64,000 nt of DNA from Chloroflexota bacterium (GCA_005883575.1 VBFH01000023.1:124001-188000), one strand, 5' to 3'; numbered from the stretch's first letter, positions 34,532 to 42,755 are shown. Notes: generated by a model not told the origin, from the sequence alone. Made by a program: numbers and translations.

Positions 34532-34897
34532 TTAGACGTCGAGTTGGGTCACGTCCAGGTTCTTCAGGTCTTCCGGGGGTTCTACTCCCGCGTTGTGCAA
34601 CCGTTTGAGCAACGCGAGGATGTAGCGAACGCCAGCGAGATTGACGCGATGTTCTCGGGTCAGCGTCTGAATGGCCTGGAGCTTCATCACGTCCCGGCGC
34701 GAGTAGCGCCTTCGATTTGTAACGGTGCGCTTGGGCGAAATCATGCTCAAGTGCTCGTACATCATCAAAGTGCGCGGATGAACTTCGAGGATTTCGGAGG
34801 CCACGCTGAGCGTGAATATGGGCTTGTCGAGGTCGAGCGAGGAGTCGTGGTTGGACGCAAACGAGGTCGCGGCGGCAACGCGTGTCTTGACCTTCAT
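34532..34897 (-). CDS. MerR-family transcriptional regulator (HspR-like)
   Basis: 121 residues. FTLSVASEILEVHPRTLMMYEHLSMISPKRT near 28 is a MerR-type helix-turn-helix with wing, and the RRRYSRRDVMKLQAIQTLTREHRVNLAGVRYIL segment matches HspR/GlnR-like proteins. HspR represses chaperone operons by binding HAIR repeats; no chaperone gene is adjacent here, so targets are unknown. It lacks C-terminal effector domains. The 190-base AT-rich region upstream is the likely promoter. Confidence 0.75.
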   Translation of the reverse strand: MKVKTRVAAATSFASNHDSSLDLDKPIFTLSVASEILEVHPRTLMMYEHLSMISPKRTVTNRRRYSRRDVMKLQAIQTLTREHRVNLAGVRYILALLKRLHNAGVEPPEDLKNLDVTQLDV

Positions 34898-35081
34898 GAG
34901 TTTCTGGGGCGGGCGGGTTGTGTGCTTTAAGCGATTGTGGGCCTAACTTTGGGTGACAAGAGCGGTTGTAGGTTCTATGCAATTTTGCCGACCTTAAATA
35001 AGGCAATCAAAGTATTTTTGTTAAGGAGTGCGGTCATATCGCCTAACAAGTCGTCTGCAGGCGGTATTTAGTCGCCTGGCT
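34898..35081. promoter_or_regulatory. AT-rich intergenic region between merR-like gene and mntP
   Basis: The most AT-rich non-coding stretch here. It contains an inverted repeat CCTTA-AA-TAAGG near 34992-35003 and two copies of GCCTAAC (34951, 35041). These could be operator sites of the MerR-like protein, but no classic HAIR motif is present. Confidence 0.35.
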
Positions 35082-35087
35082 TAGCCT
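35082..35087 (+). promoter_or_regulatory. -10 element TAGCCT
   Basis: TAGCCT six bases before GTG 35094. Confidence 0.35.
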
Positions 35088-35093
35088 TACCGC

Positions 35094-35648
35094 GTGCACG
35101 CGATTCTCAGCCTGCTTCTCGTCAGCGTGTCCGTGGGCCTGAGCAACTTCGCCGGCGCAATTGGGATCGGGCTGAGCGGCATCAGCGTCCAGACTCGGGT
35201 CAGGGTTGGGATCGCTTTCGGCTTCTTCGAGGCCTTCATGCCGGTGGTCGGCCTGCTGGTCGGTCACAGCGTGGCCGGCGTGTTCGGCCAGTACGGCAAG
35301 TACGTCGGGGGCGGCATCCTGATCCTGACCGGGGCCTACACGCTCTTCCAGGAGCGCGTGCTCAAGAAAGACCAGACCCAGCATGTCGAGATGAGCGTCC
35401 GCGGTCTGCTTGTCACGGCGCTGGCCCTCAGCATCGACAACCTGGCGGTCGGGTTCGCGCTGGCGGTCTATCCGGTCGACCTGTGGCTCGCCGCGATCAC
35501 CTTCGGTGTCGTCAGCATCGTCATGACCCTCGTCGGCCTCGAGCTGGGCCACCACCTCGGCAAACGCGCGGAGGAATGGAGCGAGGAGATCGGGGGCGGG
35601 GTGCTTATCCTGGTCGGCGTCGCCATCGCGGTCGGAGTTCTAGGCTAA
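35094..35648 (+). CDS. mntP: MntP-like manganese efflux pump (DUF204)
   Basis: 184 residues in two similar halves of three helices each. Conserved acidic/asparagine residues in membrane segments are seen (LSNFAGAIGIGLSG near 15 and ALSIDNLAVGFALAVY near 115), and a FFEAFMPVVGLLVG segment near 42, as in MntP/YebN. Exports Mn(II) or related divalent cations. MntP proteins usually have a D in the first motif where this has N, so ion choice is uncertain. Followed by the enoyl-CoA hydratase gene after five bases. Confidence 0.7.
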   Translation: MHAILSLLLVSVSVGLSNFAGAIGIGLSGISVQTRVRVGIAFGFFEAFMPVVGLLVGHSVAGVFGQYGKYVGGGILILTGAYTLFQERVLKKDQTQHVEMSVRGLLVTALALSIDNLAVGFALAVYPVDLWLAAITFGVVSIVMTLVGLELGHHLGKRAEEWSEEIGGGVLILVGVAIAVGVLG

Positions 35649-35653
35649 GTGCC

Positions 35654-36445
35654 GTGACGGAAAAACCGACCTTCGAGCAAGTCCTGCTCAGCGTTGAAAA
35701 GCACGTCGCCACCCTCACCCTCAATCGTCCTGAACAGCGCAACCCGCTGTCCGCGATCATGCTCCGCGACCTCGCGGCGGCCTTTCGCTGGTGCCGGGCG
35801 GAGGAGGACGTGCGAGTTGTCGTCCTTACCGGTGCGGGCCGCGTCTTCTGCGCCGGCGCCGACCTCACGAGCTTCGACAGTGAGATGAGCGCCCTCGAGC
35901 GCTACCGCAGTCGTGATCTTTTCGTCGAGCTGTTCATCTTGATGGCCGAGCTCGGCAAGCCGATCGTCGGTCGAATCAACGGCCACGCACTCGCCGGCGG
36001 CCTGGGCCTCGCCTGCGCGTGCGACCTGCTCGTCGCCGTCGACACCGCCACCTTCGGCACACCCGAGATCAACGTCGGGATCTGGCCGATGATGATCCAG
36101 GCCATCCTCACGCGCAGCATCCCACGCAAGGTCCTGCTCGAGATGGAGATGCTAGGGGACCGCTGGACCGCGACACATCTGCAGTCGATCGGCGTCATCA
36201 ACCGGGTCGTCGGTCACGAGCTCCTCGACCCGACCGTGGCAGAGATCGCGGACGCCCTGGCCAAGAAGTCTGGGGTCGCGCTCCGCCTCGGACGCGACTC
36301 CTTCTACCGCCAGGAGGACATGGACTTCCGCGCGGCGCTGCACTACCTGCACGGCCAGTTTCTGCTCGTCTCCCAGACCGAGGATTCACGGGAGGGTATC
36401 AAGGCGTTCTTCGAGAAGCGCGAACCGGACTTCAAAGGTAAGTGA
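35654..36445 (+). CDS. Enoyl-CoA hydratase/isomerase family protein
   Basis: About 263 residues of the crotonase superfamily. The oxyanion-hole segments GRVFCAGADLTSF near 62 and INGHALAGGLGLACACDLLVA near 104 are present, and the FGTPEINVGIWPMM segment near 132 follows. The usual catalytic glutamate in the third motif appears as (E)INVGI. GTG 35654 is five bases after mntP. The end overlaps the carboxyltransferase gene start, so both probably act in the same acyl-CoA pathway. Confidence 0.85.
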   Translation: MTEKPTFEQVLLSVEKHVATLTLNRPEQRNPLSAIMLRDLAAAFRWCRAEEDVRVVVLTGAGRVFCAGADLTSFDSEMSALERYRSRDLFVELFILMAELGKPIVGRINGHALAGGLGLACACDLLVAVDTATFGTPEINVGIWPMMIQAILTRSIPRKVLLEMEMLGDRWTATHLQSIGVINRVVGHELLDPTVAEIADALAKKSGVALRLGRDSFYRQEDMDFRAALHYLHGQFLLVSQTEDSREGIKAFFEKREPDFKGK

Positions 36446-37962
36446 GCTCGCGCTACCGAGAGCTGCGCGAGAAGGCCCGCAAGGGCGGGACGCGCTACCT
36501 GCCCAAGCTGCGCGAGCAGCACAAGCTGACCGCACGCGAGCGGCTCGACCTCTTGCTCGAAAAGGACTCATTCGTGGAGGACGGGCTGTTCGCCAACGTG
36601 CTGGCCGAGGAGCTGCCGGCCGACGGGGTCATCACCGGGCTGGGGATGATCGACGGCCGCCAGGTCGCGGTGATGGCCAATGATCCGACGGTCAAGGCGG
36701 GCAGCTGGGGCGCGCGCACAGTGGAGAAGATCGTCCGCATCCAGGAGACTGCGAACCGCATTCGCGTGCCGCTCTTCTATCTCGTCGACTCGGCCGGTGC
36801 CCGCATCACCGATCAGATTGAGATGTTCCCTGGACGCCGGCACGCCGGCCGGATCTTCTTCAACGAGGTGCAGCTCTCCGGGTTGGTCCCGCAGATCTGT
36901 CTGCTGCTGGGCCCCTCCGCCGCGGGTGGCGCCTACATCCCCGCGTTCTGCGACGTGGTAGTGATGGTGGAAGGCAACGCCTCGATGTACCTCGGCTCGC
37001 CGCGAATGGTCGAGGTCGTGGTCGGCGAGAAGGTGACGCTCGAGGAGCTTGGCGGCGCGCGCATGCACTGCACCGAGAGCGGATGCGGCGACGCCCTGGT
37101 GGCGGACGACCGGGAAGCGATCGAGTTCGCCAAGGCTTACTTCCGATATATGCCGCAGCGCTCCGGCGAGAAGCCTCCTCGATGCGATGCGAAACCCGCG
37201 CGTGCAGGCTCGAAACCGATCAGCGAGCTGATCCCGCAAGAGCCTAACCGCGGCTACGACATGCGCAAGGTGGTCGACGCGATCATCGACGCAGACAGCT
37301 GGGTCGAGATCAAGAAGCTGTTCGCGAAAGAGGTGCTGACGGGATTCGCGCGGCTCGACGGCCATGCGGTCGGCATCCTGGCCAACCAGCCCATGCAGAA
37401 GGGTGGCGTGCTGTTCAATGATTCGGCCGACAAGGCGGCGCGGTTCATCTGGCTTTGCGACGCGTTTGAGATCCCACTCCTTTTTCTCGCCGACGTTCCC
37501 GGTTTCATGATCGGCACCGACGTTGAGAAGCGCGGCATCATCCGCCACGGCGCGAAGATGATCAGCGCGGTCTCCGAGGCGACCGTGCCGAAGATCTCGG
37601 TGATCGTGCGCAAGGCGTACGGAGCCGGCCTATACGCGATGGCAGGTCCGGCGTTCGACTCCGACTGCGTGATCGCGCTGCCGTCGGCGCAGATCGCGGT
37701 CATGGGTCCGGAGCCCGCCGTCAACGCGGTCTTCTTCAACAAGCTCGCGGGGTTGCCAGAGGAACAACGCACAGCCCGACGCAAAGAGCTCGAAGACGAA
37801 TACCGCGAGGACGTCGACCTCTACAAGCTCGCATCGAATCTCATCGTGGATGACGTCGTCGAACCCGAAGAGCTGCGCGACACTCTGATCACTCGATTCC
37901 GCGCCTACGCGACGCGGAAGTCGGCGCGCGTGGACCGCAAGCACGGGGTTTTCCCAGTCTAG
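36442..37962 (+). CDS. Acyl-CoA carboxylase carboxyltransferase (beta) subunit
   Basis: 506 residues with the N- and C-terminal carboxyltransferase crotonase domains. Seen: LVDSAGARITDQ near 114, GPSAAGGAYIPAF near 155 and the C-half LADVPGFMIGTDVEKRGIIRHGAKM near 350 and AYGAGLYAMAGPAFDSD near 392. The oxyanion GG and GAG motifs are intact. It should transfer CO2 from biotin to acetyl-, propionyl- or methylcrotonyl-CoA. No biotin carboxylase or biotin carrier gene is adjacent, so it must use subunits encoded elsewhere. GTG start overlaps the hydratase stop. Confidence 0.9.
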   Translation: MSSRYRELREKARKGGTRYLPKLREQHKLTARERLDLLLEKDSFVEDGLFANVLAEELPADGVITGLGMIDGRQVAVMANDPTVKAGSWGARTVEKIVRIQETANRIRVPLFYLVDSAGARITDQIEMFPGRRHAGRIFFNEVQLSGLVPQICLLLGPSAAGGAYIPAFCDVVVMVEGNASMYLGSPRMVEVVVGEKVTLEELGGARMHCTESGCGDALVADDREAIEFAKAYFRYMPQRSGEKPPRCDAKPARAGSKPISELIPQEPNRGYDMRKVVDAIIDADSWVEIKKLFAKEVLTGFARLDGHAVGILANQPMQKGGVLFNDSADKAARFIWLCDAFEIPLLFLADVPGFMIGTDVEKRGIIRHGAKMISAVSEATVPKISVIVRKAYGAGLYAMAGPAFDSDCVIALPSAQIAVMGPEPAVNAVFFNKLAGLPEEQRTARRKELEDEYREDVDLYKLASNLIVDDVVEPEELRDTLITRFRAYATRKSARVDRKHGVFPV

Positions 37963-38699
37963 AGAAGGCGCGCAGCGACCAGCCCGAGCGCGAGCAGCAC
38001 GACCCCCCACGAGAACGCGCGCAGCGCCAGCTCGAGTGGTCCGAGCAAAATCGGCATTCCGAGCTCGATATCCGAACCGTCGCTCAGCGTCAATGTGCCG
38101 CTCACCGCCCGCGCCTTTCTCCGCAGCGTCCTTGCCGGCGTGCTCAACGCGCGTTGGCCGAAGGAGAGCGCGTAGGCGGCAGCCGCAGCGGCGATCGCGC
38201 CGATTGAGAGGCGGCCCGTTTGGGCGAAGTAAGCGGTCAGGACCGGAAAGGCGCCCCACGAAAGCGCGAACCAGAAGTCGCCGTGCAGGCGTCCGCCGAG
38301 AAGCTCCAGGTTGTACGCAAAGACGAAGAGCACGCCGGCGGCGATGAACGGCAGGAGCGCTGGCCCGACCACGGTTACGCCGGCAAGCCCGAGGCCGACC
38401 GCGCCCACGAGGCCCGCGATCGCCGCTGCCCAGAGCACCCCGGCGGGGATCTCGGTGCGCAGCGGACGGCCGCGCAGCTCATCCAGCGCGTGGGCAGAGA
38501 TCCCAACTGCGAGCAAGAACGCAATCAGGCTCGGGCCAAGCCGCCTCAGGTCGATGTGGGGAGCGAGGCTCGCCCCGATCAGCACGTATGAGAGATGCCA
38601 CGCGGTGTAGGGCGGATGGAGGATCGCCCAGACATCGCGTCGCCATCCACGCGCCGGCGTCGCGTAATACGCGGGCGCGAGCGTGCGTACCTCACGCAT
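37959..38699 (-). CDS. UbiA-like polytopic membrane protein
   Basis: 246 residues and about seven hydrophobic segments. A HALDELRGRPLRTEIP loop near 70 and the second loop ELLGGRLHGDF near 130 occupy the positions of the two Asp-rich loops of UbiA prenyltransferases, but the canonical NDxxD and DxxxD are not complete. The gene is preceded by a UbiE-like methyltransferase with an eight-base overlap, which supports a quinone or isoprenoid pathway. Could be a divergent prenyltransferase or a non-enzymatic relative. Confidence 0.55.
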   Translation of the reverse strand: MREVRTLAPAYYATPARGWRRDVWAILHPPYTAWHLSYVLIGASLAPHIDLRRLGPSLIAFLLAVGISAHALDELRGRPLRTEIPAGVLWAAAIAGLVGAVGLGLAGVTVVGPALLPFIAAGVLFVFAYNLELLGGRLHGDFWFALSWGAFPVLTAYFAQTGRLSIGAIAAAAAAYALSFGQRALSTPARTLRRKARAVSGTLTLSDGSDIELGMPILLGPLELALRAFSWGVVLLALGLVAARLL

Positions 38700-39435
38700 G
38701 GTGCTTGCGTCCCCACATCACGAGCCCTCCGCCCAAACTCAGGACGCGATCTTCGACGTCGACCATCCTGGCCTCGCGCCACCCTTCGAAGATCCGGTGC
38801 AAAGGCCAGCGCCGGTAGAAGTCCTCGATGTTGGGCCCCAGAAAACGCCCGGCCGTCCACCACGCCTTCCCCCCGAGCATGAAACCGGCGGAGGGCATGA
38901 CTGCTCTGGTGTAGAGTCGCCAGCTCATTCGCCAGAAGCGCCCGGGCGGCACATAGAAGTCCAGACTGGCCATGCCACCGGCCGGGCGCAGGACGCGCGC
39001 GAGCTCGACTAGCGCAGCGGCCGGGTCGGCGACGTAGCGGAGCAGGTAGGTGAACGTGACCGCGTCGAACGAATCCGAGGGGAACGGCAGCTCTTCGGCG
39101 CGAGCCCGCTGCAGCTTGATCCTCTGGTCGAGTCCGGCGTCATAGACGCGCTGGCGCCCGCGCTCGAGCATCGGCTCGCTGATGTCGACGCCGACGATCT
39201 GCGCGTCCGTTGCGTTGGCGAGCGCAATCGCCACACCAGCAGTGCCGGTCGCGACGTCAAGAACGCGGTCGGGCTTGAACCTCGCGATATGTTGGACCAG
39301 CTCGCGTCGCCAGCGGCTGTTCTGGCGCAGCGACAAGATCTCGGCCAGCCGGTCGTAGCGCGTCGGAAGGCCTTCAAAGAGACCCGCTGCGAAGGCGTTC
39401 TCAGGGCTCGCGGCCGACGCGCCGGGTTCTGCCAT
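38692..39435 (-). CDS. Class I SAM methyltransferase, UbiE/MenG-like
   Basis: 247 residues. Motif I VLDVATGTAGVAIALA near 58, acidic end of strand 2 VGVDIS near 82, and DAVTFTYLLRYVADP near 128. The N-terminal RYDRLAEILSLRQNSRWRR is the usual start of UbiE/Coq5 quinone C-methyltransferases. Co-oriented with a UbiA-like gene. It may methylate a menaquinone precursor; other small-molecule substrates cannot be excluded. ATG 39435 is 10 bases after TACGCT. Confidence 0.8.
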   Translation of the reverse strand: MAEPGASAASPENAFAAGLFEGLPTRYDRLAEILSLRQNSRWRRELVQHIARFKPDRVLDVATGTAGVAIALANATDAQIVGVDISEPMLERGRQRVYDAGLDQRIKLQRARAEELPFPSDSFDAVTFTYLLRYVADPAAALVELARVLRPAGGMASLDFYVPPGRFWRMSWRLYTRAVMPSAGFMLGGKAWWTAGRFLGPNIEDFYRRWPLHRIFEGWREARMVDVEDRVLSLGGGLVMWGRKHHA

Positions 39436-39445
39436 GGGCGAGATC

Positions 39446-39451
39446 AGCGTA
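39446..39451 (-). promoter_or_regulatory. -10 element TACGCT
   Basis: TACGCT on the minus strand, 10 bases before ATG 39435; divergent to the promoter at 39476. Confidence 0.35.
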
Positions 39452-39475
39452 CGGGTACACGGTGCGGCCGGGGAT

Positions 39476-39481
39476 TAGGAT
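39476..39481 (+). promoter_or_regulatory. -10 element TAGGAT
   Basis: TAGGAT eight bases before GTG 39490, the common leaderless spacing. Confidence 0.45.
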
Positions 39482-39489
39482 CAGGTCGC

Positions 39490-39810
39490 GTGAGCAGCCC
39501 TACCACAGCCCAGCGGCGGATTCGAACCGACAGTGGCGCTGTGGCGGCGCTTGTCCTAGGCATCGTTTCGCTCGGCGGACTCCTCTTTCCCCCCTTCCTC
39601 GGCCTGGCCATCGCCGGCATCGTTCTCGGCTGGGCCGCTCATCGGCGTATCGCGCGAAGCCGCACTGAGTTGAAGGGAGATCGAATCGCGATCTCCGGCC
39701 TCGCGCTCAGCGTGGTCGGGTTGCTGCTGAGCCTGGTCTTGCCAGGATTCGTCGTGTGGGTCTGGATCTATGCCGCGTTCCACGGGGGCCAGCTGCCGCC
39801 CAGCGGCTGA
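39490..39810 (+). CDS. DUF4190-like small membrane protein
   Basis: 106 residues: a short Thr/Ser/Arg N-terminus, then two hydrophobic helices (AVAALVLGIVSLGG and ISGLALSVVGLLLSLVLPG) joined by an arginine-rich GWAAHRRIARSR loop. This is the DUF4190 pattern, a two-helix membrane module of unknown function. GTG 39490 is supported by the upstream hexamer. The 286 bases that follow contain no gene I can support. Confidence 0.65.
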   Translation: MSSPTTAQRRIRTDSGAVAALVLGIVSLGGLLFPPFLGLAIAGIVLGWAAHRRIARSRTELKGDRIAISGLALSVVGLLLSLVLPGFVVWVWIYAAFHGGQLPPSG

Positions 39811-40096
39811 AAGACCCTGCAACGTGCTTAGGTCGGCGGCCGAGCCTCGATTCCGTCGGGCTGCGCCCGGGAGTCCCCGACACAACCTGGACAGCGGCCA
39901 AAGACCCTGCCGAACGAGTCAGACAGCCAGCCGGTGGACGCGTATCCGCGGCCACAGATGACGCAGGGAGGCGGCGCCACGAGTATGCCCGCGACCCCGC
40001 GCAGAACTCCACCACGCCGGAGCCGTGTAGGAGCAGACTGGCCAGCCATCGGAGGGTCACCAGTATGCGCGGGACGAGCCCCGGTGAACAGGGAAT

Positions 40097-40918
40097 CTAT
40101 CCTCGTCCGTCCACGGACCACGGAGTCCTGGGCCGGTCCGGACGCTCGCCGTCAATTTCGAGATCGACCCGCTCGTTGAAGAAGGCAATCAGGTTCTCGA
40201 TCTTCGGGCACTCAGGAATCGGCGACTTGTATGACCAGGCAAGATCCTTATGGATTGTGCCGCCGGCGCGCACAGACCAGTAGGAAGCCACCCCTTTGTA
40301 GGGGCAGCGAGTGAGGGTATCGGTTGGCTCGAAGAGGTCCATCCGCACGTCGAGCCTTGGAATGTAGTACCGGACCGGAAGGCCCGTCTCGAACAGAAGT
40401 CTTGGCCTCCGCGTCTCGGCCACAACCTCGCCATCGACGATCACCTTGACGTGCCGCGAGGAGTTGAGCACGTCGACTCGATGGCCAGGATCGCGGGGAT
40501 GGACGAAGACTTCGTCGTCCTCTTCGTACCAGGCGTCCATGAGGTTCCAACGAAACATCACCAGCCCGGTCAGCAGGTCCAGGGTGGCGCCGGGCTGCGG
40601 GACGGTCCAGACGGCATTCTCAGCGGTTTTGCCTCTAGCCTCCACCGACCAGAGCTTGACTGTGCCCAGGCCGCTGACAGCGTCTGTGGCGCCCGATTCA
40701 CGGATCAGATCCCAGCGCACGTCCTCTCTGGGAAAGGCGTAGGCGTTGTGCGGCGGCGGGAGATACAGCAGTTGAGCGCGTTTGCTATCAGCCACCGTGA
40801 CCCCGCCGAGGACGACCCGGATGCGACGCTCGGTCGGTTCTAGCCGAACACGCCCCCCGCGCTCGGTCCACATTCGGTAGATGGCCTCGCGCCTTGCGTC
40901 TTGGCGTACGTCAGTCAC
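40097..40918 (-). CDS. DUF427 protein with two tandem domains
   Basis: 273 residues holding two DUF427 repeats: the first around residues 28-110 (RIRVVLGGVTVADSKRA, YLPPPHNAYAFPREDV) and the second around 155-250 (HVKVIVDGEVVAETRRP, YYIPRLDVRMDLFEPTDTLTRCPYKGVASYW). The ending CPYKG(E/V)A is the family hallmark. Function of DUF427 is unknown; it is common in Actinobacteria and soil bacteria. GTG 40918 is six bases after TAGGCT. Confidence 0.85.
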   Translation of the reverse strand: MTDVRQDARREAIYRMWTERGGRVRLEPTERRIRVVLGGVTVADSKRAQLLYLPPPHNAYAFPREDVRWDLIRESGATDAVSGLGTVKLWSVEARGKTAENAVWTVPQPGATLDLLTGLVMFRWNLMDAWYEEDDEVFVHPRDPGHRVDVLNSSRHVKVIVDGEVVAETRRPRLLFETGLPVRYYIPRLDVRMDLFEPTDTLTRCPYKGVASYWSVRAGGTIHKDLAWSYKSPIPECPKIENLIAFFNERVDLEIDGERPDRPRTPWSVDGRG

Positions 40919-40924
40919 CAGATC

Positions 40925-40930
40925 AGCCTA
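40925..40930 (-). promoter_or_regulatory. -10 element TAGGCT
   Basis: TAGGCT on the minus strand six bases before GTG 40918. Confidence 0.45.
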
Positions 40931-40955
40931 GCGCCTCATGGTGTGCGCGGCGTTT

Positions 40956-41759
40956 TCACCGAAAGTCATTGTCGTCGAGGAACGGGACAACGGCGGCGGA
41001 TAGAGCGGGTGCGAGGTTGATGTCGTAGTGCGTGGCACCGGGCAGGATCGCGAGCCGATGCTGGGTCATTCCGGAGCGGTCCCAGTTGGCGTCGCGAAGG
41101 CCTCCACCGAGCAGGCGGAAGAATTCGACTGCGTGCGACGGCGGCACACCGTCCGCGTCGCCGATCACGAGCATGACCGGCATCGACAGCCGGGGGATGT
41201 CCGCCGACCAGTCATACTCGATCTTCAACGCCTCGACGAGCTGACGCACAAGCACTGGCCAGTCCTGGACGTTCGGGGCGACTTGCTTGTACGCCTCGTA
41301 CATCGGGCTCTGCATCAGGAACTGCGCCGTCTCAGGGCCCATCGCGTCCATGCCCGCGGTCATCTCTGGATGCCAGCCCGCGCGCTTGAAAACAGTCGAG
41401 ACGAGGACGAGTCGCTCGACGATGTCAGGATGCTGGATGGCCGTGCGCAGCCCGACCGCGCCGCCAAGCGAAAAACCCATGATCGCGGCACGCTCGAACC
41501 CGAGCTCTCGGATCAGGGCGGCGATGTCGTCCCCCATCGACTCAAAGCGCATCGGGCGGTCAGCTGCGGGCGAGCGGCCGTGCGATTGAAGGTCGACGCC
41601 GATCACCTGTCGACCTTTGGCGAGGAGTGCGATATTGGGCCCGAACATCTCGACCGAGCCGAAACCACCGTGAAGCAGCACGAGCGGCTTGCCTTTTCCG
41701 AACACCTGATAGCCGAGTTCGATCCCGTTGACGCGAACAAGATTGGTTTTGGTCTGCAT
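40956..41759 (-). CDS. Alpha/beta hydrolase
   Basis: 267 residues with the alpha/beta-hydrolase fold: HGGFGSVEMF oxyanion loop near 31, nucleophile elbow GFSLGG near 95, a D in VIGDADGVPP near 205 and the catalytic His in GATHYDI near 245. Probable esterase, lactonase or epoxide-type hydrolase; substrate unknown. ATG 41759 has GGAGG eight bases upstream. The longer upstream frame crosses a tRNA gene and is not protein. Confidence 0.85.
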   Translation of the reverse strand: MQTKTNLVRVNGIELGYQVFGKGKPLVLLHGGFGSVEMFGPNIALLAKGRQVIGVDLQSHGRSPAADRPMRFESMGDDIAALIRELGFERAAIMGFSLGGAVGLRTAIQHPDIVERLVLVSTVFKRAGWHPEMTAGMDAMGPETAQFLMQSPMYEAYKQVAPNVQDWPVLVRQLVEALKIEYDWSADIPRLSMPVMLVIGDADGVPPSHAVEFFRLLGGGLRDANWDRSGMTQHRLAILPGATHYDINLAPALSAAVVPFLDDNDFR

Positions 41760-41895
41760 GGTCAGATGCCTCCGCTGTGATGTGTCCGTAGCCAGCCCTC
41801 CTGCGAAACACCGATTTCGCCCCACCTTGGGCCGACTCCCGCCAACGTGAAAGGTTCTTATTCTGTCTCGCCAGACGCAACTGGCGAATTCAAAG

Positions 41896-41968
41896 TGCGC
41901 CTGGCAGGAATCGAACCTGCTGCCTTTCGGTCCGGAGCCGAACGCTCTGTCCGGTGAGCTACAGGCGC
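41896..41968 (-). tRNA. tRNA-Arg (anticodon CCG)
   Basis: GCGCCTG/CAGGCGC acceptor stem, D arm GCTCACCGGACAGAGC, anticodon stem TTCGG/CCGAA with loop CTCCGGA (anticodon CCG), T arm GCAGG-TTCGATT-CCTGC. CCA is not encoded. It shares its acceptor stem with the tRNA-Arg at 42680. Confidence 0.93.
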
Positions 41969-41986
41969 GATAGGTCTCACCCAGTC

Positions 41987-41992
41987 TAGACT
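41987..41992 (+). promoter_or_regulatory. -10 element TAGACT
   Basis: TAGACT nine bases before GTG 42002; on the other strand the region precedes the tRNA-Arg(CCG) gene. Confidence 0.45.
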
Positions 41993-42001
41993 CCGGGCCC
42001 C

Positions 42002-42634
42002 GTGACCCGATTCGGGACGTGGCTCGCACTGGTGGTTCTATTGACCGCGTGCCAGAACGAGACACATCCTGCCTTCAGCCCGGCGCTGACCCCAACTCCG
42101 CATGCCGCGCCGACGGCAGCAGTCCTGCAATCGGGAGACGTGCCTGCGGGCCTCACCGCGTGCGCCGGGTCCGGCCCTATGGACGTCTACCTTTCAGTGC
42201 TCGAGAGCTCCGAACCGGCACTCGCCGGCCGCATCACCGATCAATGGTTGGGGCTGCTGAAGATCGGTGCGAGCGCCGGAGCGATATCGGTGTTTGCGGC
42301 CGACTCCTCGGCGTGCAAAGCCGAGCTTGGCACCACCACCACCACGAAGGCGATGGCTAGCTTCGTCGCGCGGTTCGCCGACGAGAGCCAGGCCGACCGC
42401 GCATGGGAGTCGGGCATCTTCGGGTTTGCTCCGCCGCCCCCTGGCCAGCTCACGCCCGGTTTGACGCTCGGCACGAGCACCGGACTCGGCGTGCGCTCGT
42501 TTACTTATGAGCGCCCGTCGGTACGATTGGCTTGCTGGCGCCACTCGGTTTACGTGGCGTTGGTCGTGGTCAGCAACCTCGAATTGAATACGTTCAAGGC
42601 CGCGACCGCAGCCGTCGATGCTCGATTAGACTGA
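42002..42634 (+). CDS. Putative lipoprotein, paralogue of the one at 53838
   Basis: 210 residues. Signal ends in the lipobox LLTAC (Cys near 17), followed by a Pro/Thr-rich linker. The mature part aligns in order with the lipoprotein at 53838-54482: (Q)SGDVPAGLTAC / QKGDLPAGMVKC, DQWLGLLKIGASAG / KEWDAAKSKGAKGG, ADSSACKAEL / TDSAAHCAAI, FVARFADES / FVIQFRDEK and a C-terminal hydrophobic strand. Unknown function, outer-surface. It sits between two tRNA-Arg genes. Confidence 0.7.
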   Translation: MTRFGTWLALVVLLTACQNETHPAFSPALTPTPHAAPTAAVLQSGDVPAGLTACAGSGPMDVYLSVLESSEPALAGRITDQWLGLLKIGASAGAISVFAADSSACKAELGTTTTTKAMASFVARFADESQADRAWESGIFGFAPPPPGQLTPGLTLGTSTGLGVRSFTYERPSVRLACWRHSVYVALVVVSNLELNTFKAATAAVDARLD

Positions 42635-42679
42635 ATTGCGCCCTGCGCGCGTCCGGCGACCGAACTCCCGTCGGGCCCT

Positions 42680-42755
42680 GCGCCTGTAGCTCACCGGATA
42701 GAGCGCTTGCCTGCGGAGCAAGAGGCAGCAAGTTCGATTCTTGCCAGGCGCACCA
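42680..42755 (+). tRNA. tRNA-Arg (anticodon GCG), CCA encoded; left attachment site
   Basis: GCGCCTG/CAGGCGC acceptor, D arm GCTCACCGGATAGAGC, anticodon stem CTTGC/GCAAG with loop CTGCGGA (anticodon GCG), T arm GCAAG-TTCGATT-CTTGC, then ACCA. GCG is an unusual arginine anticodon in bacteria, which normally use ACG. The 45 bases from the anticodon loop to CCA are repeated exactly at 52423-52467. Confidence 0.93.
42711..42755 (+). repeat. attL: 45-bp direct repeat within tRNA-Arg
   Basis: Runs from the first base of the anticodon loop to the encoded CCA. Identical over 45 bases to 52423-52467; flanking bases differ on both sides, which defines the repeat ends. Confidence 0.9.

Noticed and set aside
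39828-40121. Minus-strand 97-codon frame with CVICGRGY and CPGC
   Set aside because: A two-knuckle pattern is suggestive, but the frame is Arg/Pro-rich, lacks any start signal and has a poor cysteine spacing. Left as unsupported.
41760-42065. N-terminal extension of the alpha/beta hydrolase across the tRNA-Arg
   Set aside because: The extension is the translation of a tRNA gene and spacer. ATG 41759 has a ribosome site and the family N-terminus.
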